Shown here piece by piece: positions 1 through 8,914 of a DNA stretch of 64,000 nt. The stretch is from JBGPQJ01 sp963709295 (GTDB lineage Bacteria > Chloroflexota > Anaerolineae > Anaerolineales > Villigracilaceae), in the NCBI GenBank assembly GCA_963709295.1, contig CAVPVW010000004.1:186001-250000 (forward strand), in the 5' to 3' direction. The first letter of the stretch is position 1; each line of letters opens with the position of its first letter. A program made the position numbers and the translations under genes. The notes below the pieces were generated by a model. It saw only the letters and a list, made by a program, of their open reading frames with translations, ran no database searches and was not told the DNA's origin.

Positions 1-2681
1 CCCGATCAGCGGCCTCATGGCGTTCTTGCCCCAGCTAATGCGCCTTCCCATTTGAAATTCACCTGTCCCAGAAAGTTGCTGCTTTTTCATTCAATGACAG
101 GCCGAGCCACTTTTTCAGAATTGGAGGCCCGCAGCAGTTCGATATCCGCGTCGTTCATGTAGGCCGTATCGAGCGGGGTTTGCAGGCTGAGCACATTGGT
201 GCCGGTCTGCATGGGCAGGAACTGCGGCCAGGGGCGCCACTGCGGTTTGGATTCCTGCAGCGCCAGATTGGCCATCATCTCCACGATGACGTCATACAGC
301 TTGGGCGGCTCGGTGGCTTTCTGCGCCGCCGACTTGCGCGGGCGGTCCACCCAGATCACATTGGGGGTGACGTTCTCTTCCTGCGGACCTTTGTAATCGC
401 CGCCGGTGTAGGCGGTCTGGATCAACTCGATATTCTCGTTGCCGATCTGCAGGTAGCCGCGGCCGGGGATGCCGGGGGGCAGGAAGGCGGCGTCGGCGCG
501 GCGCAGCACCTCGCGGCTGTCATCGGGCGTTTCCACGCGCAGGCAGATGCGGAACTTGATGTTGGCGCGCATCTGGTCGGTGACGCCCACCGGGCGCTGG
601 GCAGCCAGGATCAGGGTGACACCGAGCGCGCGGCCCAGGCGGGTGATGCTTTCCAGCTGCGCCTTGTATTCGGCGTTGCCCGAGATCATTTCGGCGAATT
701 CGTCGATGATGATGAACAGGTGCGGGTACGGCGGCCGGTCCGGTTCGAGGTTCAAGCCCTTGCGGCGGTAGTGGACGATATCCTTGGAGTTGGTGTAGGT
801 GTTGAGCCTCTGGCGCCGGTCGAGTTCGGCGATGATGGAGGCAAATACGCGCGCCGTGGCGGACTGGTCGAGGTTGGTGACGATATCGACCGCATGCGGC
901 AGGTGCTTGAACGGCTCGAAGGCCGAACCGCCTTTGTAGTCCACCAGCACGAAGTTAAGCACGGTCGGGTTGAAGTTGAGCGCCATGCCGATGATCATGG
1001 TCATCAGCAGCTCGGATTTGCCGGAACCGGTCGAGCCGGCGATGATGCCGTGCACGCCATCTGCCTTGGCTGAAAAGGTCAGCACGCGCGGTTCGTTGCC
1101 CGAGAGCAGGCCGACGGCGGTGTAGAGCCAGTCTGCGGATTTGGGATCCATGCTGCGGCGCCAGTTCTCCGGTCGCCATTTGCTGCAACTGATCCATGGT
1201 GGTGACGTTCAGCATTTCCATCAGGGTGACGGTGGCGGCCAGGCTGGAACCGTAGCCGCGGCGCACGTCGACCATTTCGAGATTGCGGGAGAACTCGCGC
1301 GCCTTTTCCTGCGTGGAGACCAGTTTGGTGCTGCCCACATACAGGATGGAGTTGAAGCCGGTTTCGGCATAACGGAAGACGACGGATTCTTCATCCATCG
1401 GGTCTTCATCCACTTCGATCACCGACAGGCAGCGGCTGGGGACCTTGGCGCGTTCCGGCACCAGGAAGATGATGCCGGCGCCCAGCATCTGGCCATCCAT
1501 CATGATCGTGGAGATGGCCGCTTCGCCCTCCAGGTCATGCAGACAGGACCAGCCCGGGGCGGGGGTCATGGCATCCACCACCACCAGCATGAACGGCAGC
1601 TTGACGTCCGTGCCGCTTTCCTTGTCCTGCAGGCGCATGCGGCGGCGCTCCAGGATGGTGCGGATGTTCTTCCAGAACAGGCGCATGTTATCGGCTTCGT
1701 TCTCGCCGGGTTTTTCATCATTTTCAAAGAGCAGCGTTTCGGTTTTGTCGGAGCCTTGCAGTGGGGCAGGGCATAAGCCCAGCGCCAGTACTGCCGCGCT
1801 TCGCTCGTGCCGGCCACATAAAGCATGGTGTCCTGCGGCGACTGGAAGGCGGCATAATCCACCAGCATCGTGCGCACATAAGCATGCACCTTGTCCGATG
1901 ACTTGCCGGTGATGCCGATGGAGTGGCGGATGGTGACACCCTTGGATTCCTGCGCTTGCCTCTTCCTTGCCTCCTCTTCTCCTGTTTCTTGGCTTCGACT
2001 TTTTTCTTTTCGCGTATCATCGGCTTGCAAATACACGGGATGGTCACCGGCACGTCAAACAGCAGGCGCGAATCTTCCGCCAGGCGGGTGGCTTCCCGCA
2101 TCAACGGGCTCTCCGTCTTCTCGTTCTCGCCGATCTTGTAGATCACAGTGGATAACCGCGTGCTGATCCCCAGGCGCAGATACATGAAATCGTGGTCTTG
2201 GGGCGGCGTTCCCACAGGCGTGTTCCCGAGCGGATCTCCTCCTCCCGCGCCTGCGCAGGGCGGTTGATATCGGCGGCAATGCCGAGGGTTTTTTCAGGGT
2301 CGGGATAGTTGTAGAAATAATAGATGCGCTGCTGTTCCTGCTCGCTTTCCATTTTGCGGCGCAGTTCACTGATGCGGCGTTTGTAGGCGGCTTCGGCTTC
2401 CTCGCGCTGTTTGCGGTCCTTCGAGTTGGTGTACACCGCCAGGGCAATGGTGGCAACCACCGACAGACCCATGGGGATCATCATGAGCATGTTGCCCGCT
2501 GCCCTTCCGAACACCGAGGCCAGGATGTAGCCCATGATCATCACCATGCGGCAGGAAGGCCTGCTGCAGCAGCTGCCCGACATCTTTCTTTCGTATCCGG
2601 CGGGTTGGGAATATTGTAACTCCCGGATGGGAGCTGGGGTTCGATACGGGGCGGGCGGTCAATGAAGATTTTGTCAGGCAT
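1..2681 (-). CDS. EssC-like FtsK/SpoIIIE ATPase of a T7SS-like system (partial, frameshifted)
   Basis: Motor ATPase expected to bind WXG100 substrates and drive their export. The ATG at 2681 lies 15 nt after the stop of the upstream pseudokinase gene and follows a GGGGAGA-type ribosome site. About 40 residues precede a double hydrophobic segment (about 2560-2440), then a charged helical stretch, then an FtsK domain with the P-loop GSTGSGKSE (about 1014-1037), the FtsK motif LVDYKGG (about 930) and Walker B LFIIIDEFAEM (about 700). The frame changes near 2560, 2200, 2010, 1740 and 1150. The frame ending at 87 is followed by another open frame to base 1 that contains WGKNAMRPLIG, the usual lead-in to the second EssC ATPase domain, so the 3' part lies outside the window. 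Unlike Firmicute EssC there is no room for N-terminal FHA domains. Confidence 0.85.
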
Positions 2682-2696
2682 AGGTCATCTCCCCGG

Positions 2697-3770
2697 TTAA
2701 CCGGGCACTATGGATAATGCCAGGACCAGGAGCAGCGAAATTGCCAGCAGCGCTCCCAGGACAATGAAAAGGACCTGCCAGTTGACCTGGAAGGATCGTT
2801 TCGTCGGCAGGAATGGGCGGGAAATTGGGCTGAAGCGCATTCACGAAAGCCAGCACATCCGGGAAGCGGTGATCGTAAACGCGGTTGATGGATTTTTCAG
2901 CGATTTCCGGGATGTTCTTCAGGTCGATGCGGCCGCTGGTTTTGAACTCTCCGCCCATGACGTTCTTGAGAACGGCCTGGTCCTTTTTGAGGTGGTACTC
3001 GTAGAGGCGGGCTGGCCTGCCAGCATTTCATAAAGCAGTGTCCCCAGCCCATAAACATCCGTGGCCGGGCCCACGCCGCTGCGCCCGTCAGCGATCTCAG
3101 GAGCGGTATAGGCTGGCAGGTTGTAATTTTCATTCCAGAGTTCGTAAATGGTGTTGCCCGGGTCCGCCACGCCGAGGTCGAGCAGGGTGGCGCGCGGAAT
3201 GCCCTGTTTGTCGAAGCGCACCAGCACCATATCGGGGTTGATGCACAGGTGCAGCTTGCCGGCGCGGTGCAGGTAATAGACGCAGTCCGCGATGCTCAGG
3301 ATGATCCAGCCGACATGCTGGTACCAGGGCTGCGGGTTCTTGAGCAGCAGGTTGCGCAGGATGGTGCCGTCGATAAACTTGAACACCTCGTAGTATTTGA
3401 TGCGGCCTTCGATCACCGTCCAGCCGTAGGGATGGTAGTCGATGGTGCCCTGCGGATGCGCCGGCAGCAGGACCGGCAGCAGCGGGTGCTGGCCGGCCTT
3501 GGCGAGCTGCAGGAAGGCCTTGGCCTCCAGCCGCAGCTTTTCCTCGCAGCCGACGTTGGCCACCTTGAGCAGGATCTTCTCTTCGCCGCGCCGCGCCTGG
3601 TAAACGATGGCGGAGCGCGTAATGACAATGGGTTGGACGATTTCGATCGGGCCGAACCATTCGCCGTTGTCGAAGATCTCGGTGGCGTTTTCGGCCGGGC
3701 AGTGCTTTTCCTGACACCACAGGTTGAAATCCTGTGAGATCACATTGCAGCGTTGACAGATTCGCTTCAT
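2697..3770 (-). CDS. Membrane-anchored pseudokinase, EssB/YukC-like
   Basis: The protein starts with a small Cys cluster (CQRC and two more Cys within 25 residues, a possible zinc ribbon), followed by a protein-kinase fold and one C-terminal membrane helix. The kinase keeps the VAIK-type Lys (LLKVAN), an alpha-C Glu, a DFG-like DLG and the APE motif (YTAPEIA). The catalytic loop HRDLKPEN is replaced by LHLCINPD, so the catalytic Asp is absent and phosphotransfer is unlikely. In Firmicute T7SS, EssB/YukC is a pseudokinase with a membrane anchor, and the position directly before the EssC-like gene fits that role. Frameshifts near 3020 and 2810 separate the kinase from the C-terminal helix (VNWQVLFIVLGALLAIS region); the reconstructed stop is TAA at 2697. 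Homology to EssB proper is inferred from architecture and context. Confidence 0.72.
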
Positions 3771-3817
3771 AAAGCCTCGCGTGAACCAGCTGGCTGTGAA
3801 AATTTATTCCAGGAAGG

Positions 3818-3938
3818 GAATCCGCGCCTGCAGAGCGGAACACTCTCTAAAGGCGCGGATTCTCTTGCCTCCCTGGTTTTGTTATCGCGAGGCACCGGGT
3901 CGCACAAGGTGCAAATTCATTGCACTCCCGGTGCCTCG
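3818..3938. repeat. Two strong inverted repeats between T7SS genes
   Basis: Between the pseudokinase start (3770) and the stop of the next upstream gene (3953) lie two palindromes. One pairs 3818-3828 with 3852-3862 (11 bp perfect, extendable to 14 with one mismatch). The other pairs 3888-3899 with 3927-3938 (12 bp perfect) and holds a smaller 6-bp hairpin inside its loop. Neither is followed by a T-run on either strand, so they are not textbook terminators. They could set relative expression of the WXG100 genes and the machinery genes, but that is inference. Confidence 0.6.
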
Positions 3939-3952
3939 AATCTTGAAATAGA

Positions 3953-4252
3953 CTAGCAGAACCGGCTGGGATCCTGAATTGTCGCCGTCGCGGTACGACT
4001 TGATGGCGCTCTTGAGATCGTCGCTGAGCTCCCTCATTTTATCGGCAGCCTTTTTGAATTGCGGCTTGATCCTTTCGATATATTGCGCCGCAGCATAGGT
4101 CGCGCCCAACGAGAGCCAGGCGGTTGCCTTCAGCGATGCTAATATCGCCTCCATCACTTTTGCGAACCATCCAGGACTCCCCGAATCACTTGAAACTCTT
4201 TGCCATGTTTTCGACCTGCGGGAATGTCCATATAGACTTCATCAGTAGCCAT
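3953..4252 (-). CDS. Small WXG100-superfamily-like protein
   Basis: Reconstructed protein of about 100 residues starting MATDEVYMDIPAG at 4252, with GAGGAG 8 nt upstream. The middle is a hydrophobic helix (AILASLKATAWLSLG), followed by a charged helix (KAADKMRELSDDLKSAIK). This helix-turn-helix size and layout match small secreted WXG100-type proteins, although no clear W-x-G turn is visible. A frameshift near 4190 joins the N-terminus to the helices. A second near 3970 would give the short ending SRFC with a TAG at 3953; without it the frame reads on to 3882 through the intergenic palindrome. Position among other WXG100 genes supports a role as a T7SS substrate or chaperone. Exact ends are uncertain. 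Confidence 0.6.
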
Positions 4253-4269
4253 AGTCATTTCTCCTCAGC

Positions 4270-4596
4270 CTAAAAGATATTGTTGAACACATCAAACAGG
4301 CCCTGGGCCATGTTGGTGGCTTGTTGAAATCCCTGCAGCATATGGTCCTGGGATTTCTTGATCGCCGCCGGCAAAGTTCTGGCCGCCGGTCAGGATGCTG
4401 GCGAGCATCGGGATGACTTCGTCATTCATTTCGCCGCAAACCGGTTGGCGCCATCACCCTTCCACACGCCGCTCAAGACCTGGGATACCATGGCCTTAAT
4501 CGGTGCAGTGACAGCGTCCTGAATAAAGTTAAACCGCGATAGTATCGAGCTGATGATCCCGTTGATCGCATCTTCGAAGAATGAAAATATACCCAT
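4270..4596 (-). CDS. WXG100-family protein
   Basis: Reconstructed protein of about 108 residues. The ATG at 4596 is preceded by GGAGGTG, a strong ribosome site. The first helix (SFFEDAINGIISSIL region) leads to the turn VWKGDGANRF, a W-x-G motif, and a second helix with DEVIPML and later GFQQATNMAQGLFD. This is the WXG100 hairpin layout recognised by EssC-type ATPases. Two frameshifts (near 4432 and 4375) interrupt it, and the stop is TAG at 4270. It sits 17 nt from the next gene downstream, within a run of five such genes. The exported partner or target is unknown. Confidence 0.7.
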
Positions 4597-4645
4597 CTCT
4601 CACCTCCATCCTAGAATTTTGAACCGGCTGTTTTGTCAGCCGATC

Positions 4646-4901
4646 TCATGTCGTCATCGCCTGCCGAATGTCGCCGGCTTCCTCGGAGAGCTTGTCGCCG
4701 AGCTTGTTCACCTTCGGTCTGGAAGACCTGCAGGGCCTGCACAAAGGTGTCTCCGAATTCACCCTGCATGGCGCCGTTCTGCATCTGCTGGGCGATGTTG
4801 TTGGCCATGCTGACCGTCTGGCGCAGGCGTTGGGAGGCCTGCTGGCATTGCTTTGCCATATCATCCAGCGCAGCATAGTTAACTCGAATTTTATCAGCCA
4901 T
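4646..4901 (-). CDS. WXG100-family protein
   Basis: Protein of about 97 residues beginning MADKIRVNYAALDDMAKQC at 4901, with an excellent AAGGAGGAG ribosome site that overlaps the end of the upstream gene. It has two amphipathic helices separated by AMQGEFGDTF. The usual Trp of the W-x-G turn is replaced by Met, but the G and following F remain. A frameshift near 4715 switches to the frame ending KLGDKLSEEAGDIRQAMTT. Length, helical pattern and context make it a likely T7SS substrate that may form a heterodimer with the WXG100 protein encoded just upstream. Confidence 0.75.
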
Positions 4902-4907
4902 TTTCTC

Positions 4908-5223
4908 CTCCTTTAGATCAAGATCGTTGAAGAAATTCTTGGTTTCTTCATCATGCCGCCGGATGAGTGCCGCGATCTTGTTGGCCACATCTCCGGCGTG
5001 CCCCAGGGCGCCTGCCAACCTCTGGATCGCAGGAAGGACCTGGGTTTCCATTTCGTTGAACCACTTATCGGACCCTTCGCCGACCCACTGGTTGTTGTGC
5101 AGGCTGTCGACTTTGCCTTTCAACTGCTTGTAGCAGCGCGTCGATTTCCTGCTGTTCCGTCCTGAACCGTTGGACGATAGTGCTCATATCGTCATATTGG
5201 ATCCTTCTAAGTCTTAATGCCAT
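4908..5223 (-). CDS. WXG100-family protein
   Basis: Starts MALRLRRIQYDDMSTIVQ at 5223 behind an AAAGGA site. The first helix ends in the turn NNQWVGEGSDKWF, a clear W-x-G, and the second helix (QVLPAIQRLAGALGHAGDVA) follows, giving about 100 residues. A frameshift near 5120 separates the first 30 residues from the rest. The end is uncertain: the open frame runs without a stop into the next gene, so a further indel near 4930 is likely, and stops in the other frames lie at about 4905-4920. The adjacent downstream WXG100 gene is immediately adjacent or overlapping, as in esxA/esxB-type pairs. Confidence 0.75.
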
Positions 5224-5443
5224 AGGCTTATCCTTTCATAAATTTTGGATATGGTCGATCCGGCTTTGATTTGGTTCTTCTTCGTTGGCTGCCAGTCCAA
5301 TGAAGAGATGATCAAACTGGTAATGCTTATCTCTCTTATTCTTCGCCTCCTCTCGAATTCACCAAATATTATTATGAATACTTTAGCATTAATGGAAACC
5401 AGAGTCAATCGGTCTTATTTACTGTCCGATTTCCAGATGTAGC

Positions 5444-6361
5444 TCACTTCTTTTTCTTTGTGGATTTGGGCTTGAGCGCCTTCGATGCTCCTCCTGCCGC
5501 GGCTGTGCCGGCCACACCGGCTGCGCCTGCAGCCGCAGCCCCTCCGCCGCCCGAAGAAGAACCCTGCGAGCCGCCTCCACCGCCACCGGCTCCCTGCGCG
5601 GTCTGTGCTGCACCGCCGCCCGCGCTCGAACCGCCTCCTGCACCTCCTCCGTAAACATGGTCAGGAGCTTGCGACCCGCCACCGCCTGCTGAACCTCCGC
5701 CCGCAGCGCCGCCGCCCGCACTGCCCACCTGTGCGCCGACTCCGCCGCCCATGCTGCCGAGGCCGCCCTGCAACCCCTGGCCAGCCTGACTGCCGCCTCC
5801 TCCGCCACCACCTCCTGCACCGGTACCGGCTGCAGCACCCTGACCGGCTGCGGCTGCCGCACCTTGCTGCGCGCCAACCCCGCCAGCTCCCCCGGCCGCT
5901 TGACCGCCGCCGGCCTGATCGGAGCCTGGCTGACCCCCGAGCTGTCCAGCACTACCCGCGGGTCCGATAGGTCCCGATACGCCTCCAACGACTCCAGCTC
6001 CGATTCCCATGCCCGCACCTGCCGCTCCCATCATGCCGAGGTGTTCAGGGTTGATGCGGGTGAAGTCGACATTGAAGAATCCCTTGGTGTCCTCGTCGAA
6101 ATCCCGAATGAGCTTGGTGATCTTTTGCAGCACATCCTGCGCGTAAAAGATCGCTTTGGCCAGGCGCGATACTGCCGGGAGCACCTCGTTTTCCATCTCC
6201 TTGAAAAACTTCTCGGAGCTTTCGCCTTCCCAATCCTTGTGCAGGTCGCGCACCTTGTCGCGCAAGCGTATGTGCAGTTGAACGATATCCTCGCCTTCAT
6301 CCCTGAACTTCTTGATGATGGTCCTCAACTCGTCATAATTCATCTTCACAACACGGCCCAT
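5444..6361 (-). CDS. WXG100 protein with a 190-residue Gly/Ala-rich tail
   Basis: A 305-residue protein in one unbroken frame. The start at 6361 has GAAGGAGG 7 nt upstream. Residues 1-100 are a WXG100 domain with the turn KDWEGESSEKFF. Residues about 108-295 are almost entirely Gly, Ala, Gln and Ser in low-complexity runs, and the C-terminus ends in a Lys cluster (PKSTKKKK). Such a long glycine-rich extension is not part of the canonical 100-residue family and suggests a surface-exposed, polymerising or adhesive substrate. It is the first WXG100 gene after the VWA-FHA gene, 13 nt away. The function of the tail is unknown. Confidence 0.8.
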   Translation of the reverse strand: MGRVVKMNYDELRTIIKKFRDEGEDIVQLHIRLRDKVRDLHKDWEGESSEKFFKEMENEVLPAVSRLAKAIFYAQDVLQKITKLIRDFDEDTKGFFNVDFTRINPEHLGMMGAAGAGMGIGAGVVGGVSGPIGPAGSAGQLGGQPGSDQAGGGQAAGGAGGVGAQQGAAAAAGQGAAAGTGAGGGGGGGGSQAGQGLQGGLGSMGGGVGAQVGSAGGGAAGGGSAGGGGSQAPDHVYGGGAGGGSSAGGGAAQTAQGAGGGGGGSQGSSSGGGGAAAAGAAGVAGTAAAGGASKALKPKSTKKKK

Positions 6362-6374
6362 GGTCGTACCTCCT

Positions 6375-8695
6375 TCAGCTTATATCAAAGCGAATGATCA
6401 CGTTGGGGCCCAGCCCGATCATGGCGCCGGCGGTGAGTTGGAAGGGCTGCCCCGCAGGCAGGCGCTGTTCATTGACCCGTGTCCCGTTGCTGCTCTGCAG
6501 GTCGGTGACGAAATAGGCGCGGCGCACGTCGTCGTAGGTGATCTGCGCATGACGGCGTGAGATGTTCGGGTCCTGGACGTTGAAGTGACCCTCCGAGCGT
6601 CCGATCACGAACGGGAATTGGTCCACGCTGATGCGTCCCGGCGAGGCCGTGCCGGCCGGGGTGCGGATGACGGTCAGGTAGGCGCGGGAGACTGCCGGCG
6701 CACCGGCGATCATGGTTTCGTTCCCGCTGCTGACCGGACCTTCCCCGATCAACGTGGCGTTGGCCGGCACCTGCGAGGAGGGCAGCGGTTCGATCACTCT
6801 CGAGGCCGCCGGGGTAGCCACCGGCACCGGGGGCGGAGGAGGCGGAGGGGCTGCCGTCCCGCCGCGTCTCTGCGGGATGGGTTCGTTATCGGATACCGGC
6901 AGGCTCGAGCCGCCTGCCTTGCCGGCTTTGCCCATGCCGCCGCCCAGGCGTCCCTGCAGCACCGGTGTGCCGGTCATGGATTTCTGCCGCGAGGAGTTGA
7001 ACATCAGGAAGCCCACCACGCCCAGAATGATGACCATGATGCCCACCAGGAAGATGGGCGCGGCGATCAGGGCCACGCCCAGCCGCGAAAAGATGGACGG
7101 CGCCTTATACGTGACCCCCTCGTAGACGGTGGTCGAGAAGACGTTATTGTTCTTGGCAAGCACGCGCAGCACGACGTTGTATTTCCCGCTTGTCAATGCG
7201 GTTGGCTTTCATCGGGATGGTGATGGCACCGCTGGTGGAATCCAGCGCCGGGTGAGTGAAATTCGAGCCGGCGACCTGTGTGTTGGTTTCTTCATCCACC
7301 AGCCAGCCGTCGAAGCCGCCGACCAGGCCGGGGTTGGTGACGGATACATTCATCACCAGGTCCCCTCTTTGATCAACCACGGACTGTACCTTAAGGTTCG
7401 GGTAGGCGGAAGACGGATCGAATTTGAACTCATGAATCAACTGCGTGACGGGGTTGCCCTCATCATCGCGAGTTAAAGCAAAGGCCGTGCCGTCCTCCCT
7501 GCTGACCGCGGATATCCGCATGTCATAGGAATTGTCGATGGTCAGGGCTTCGGTGGGGACGAGGAAGCTGTTGAACGTCTCGGGGTCATTGAAAATGTAC
7601 TCGCCCGCCTTGGACCCGCCCTGCTTGTCCCAGATCTCGACCTTGACGTACTTGGCCAGTTCGGGAGAGGTCAAGGCAAGTTGAACCACATAAGCCTGCT
7701 GGGCGGCATCCAGCACCAATCCATCCAGCCGCACGGAGACAGGGCTGGGTGGCCCGGGATAATCGGTGCCGGACTCGAAGGTGAAGGCCTGGTTGAGAGA
7801 CTGGTTGTCCTGCAACTGCACCGTAAGCACGGCATTGTTCGTGCCCTGCTTGGGGTAGACGGTCGCCTCGGCCATCCATTGCGCTTTGAGGGCGTCCATG
7901 ATGCGGCCGAACGTCGCAGGCAGTTCCTCTTTGTTTGAGATTAATGAAAAGCCGCCCGTACTGGCGGACATGGCCTGCAGTTCCACCGCGTTGATATTGC
8001 CCTCTTTTTGGGAGAGGCCGATGGTGTTGAGCGGCACCTGGGACTTCATCGCCAGGTCCACCAGCTCCTGGTACTTGTGCTTGCTGCAAGGCTGTCCGTT
8101 GACATTTTCATCCTTGCCGTCGGTGAACAGGATCACCGCCCGGCGGGCCGCCGGCAGCTGGGACATGGATTTAATGGCGCGTGTAGGCGGCATCGTAGAG
8201 GCAGGTGCCCTTCCGGGAGACCTTGTACTGGTCGATGGCAAAGCTGACCGCCGCAGGGTTATCCGTGAAATCCTGCAGGAGGGCGATGCTCTCGTCAAAT
8301 TGAATGACCGCGAACTGCGAATCGTCGGGGATGTTGTTGAGGGAGAGTTTGGCGGCATTTTTCAATGCCTCTGCCGAGCCTCCCATGCTGCCGCTGGCAT
8401 CCATGACCAGGGCGATGTAGATCGGGATGTCCGGTTTCTTGATGACCGCATTGGCCACATAGTCGTTGTTGAGCAGAGCGATCTGCCCACCGACCGGCTG
8501 GGCGTTCATCACCGGTGCACCGCCGTCAGCGATGGTGAAATAGACCTTCAGCAGCATGCCGTCTTTTTGTTCGAGCGGCGAGACCAGGTTGATGCTGATG
8601 TCCCAGGTCTCCTGGGCATAGGCTGCAAAACCCGGCGCGAAGGGAACTGCCAATACGAAAAGAACCAGGACGATGGCTTGGATGCGTTTATTCAC
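6375..8695 (-). CDS. Signal peptide-VWA-TM-FHA membrane protein
   Basis: First gene of the T7SS-like cluster. A GTG start at 8695 follows GGGAGGGAAG. An N-terminal signal peptide (LVLFVLAVPFAPGFAAYAQ) is followed by a von Willebrand A domain with the metal-site motif DASGSMGGS, then an Ig-like region, one membrane helix (APIFLVGIMVIILGVVGFLM, about 7075-7010), a Pro-rich linker (IPQRRGG then a run of Pro) and a C-terminal FHA domain with FVIGRSEGHF, SRRHAQ and SSNGTRVN. The VWA part should be outside the cell and the FHA part inside. Frameshifts near 8180 and 7195 divide it. FHA domains bind phosphothreonine; in Firmicutes they are fused to EssC, so this protein may supply that function separately. 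About 770 residues. Confidence 0.85.
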
Positions 8696-8700
8696 ACTTC

Positions 8701-8914
8701 CCTCCCAAGGAAGATTTAATTGGACAATTTATATAAAGTATTATAGCAACTTCGCGAAGGAAATACTACCCCCCCTATTTATACTATTCCCCTATGGTGA
8801 AAGTAATCACAAGCCCATTTGGGATTGCTTTCTTCCCCTTAAGCTATAATATCACTGGGAAAAATAAACAGCCGGTCTTGTTCCCGGCTTGATACCACTA
8901 CAGCGAGGTTCCCC
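8701..8914. promoter_or_regulatory. Divergent promoter region between T7SS-like and AOR operons
   Basis: This gap separates the leftward T7SS-like genes from the rightward AOR gene. On the minus strand a perfect TATAAT lies at 8740-8745, about 45 nt before the GTG start of the VWA-FHA gene. On the plus strand a TATAAT lies at 8845-8850, with only a poor -35 candidate (TTGCTT at 8825, spacing 14). A small hairpin (8870-8875 with 8884-8889) sits in the presumed AOR leader. Transcription starts are inferred. Confidence 0.5.

Noticed and set aside
180..1073. Long plus-strand open frame opposite the EssC-like gene
   Set aside because: It is the antisense of a conserved ATPase domain, rich in His, Asp and Gly in the way shadow frames of GC-rich genes are, and has no recognisable motif.
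5460..5970. Repetitive sequence that could suggest a CRISPR or tandem repeat array
   Set aside because: The repetition is caused by Gly, Ala and Gln codons of the WXG100-tailed protein on the minus strand; there are no regular repeat and spacer units.
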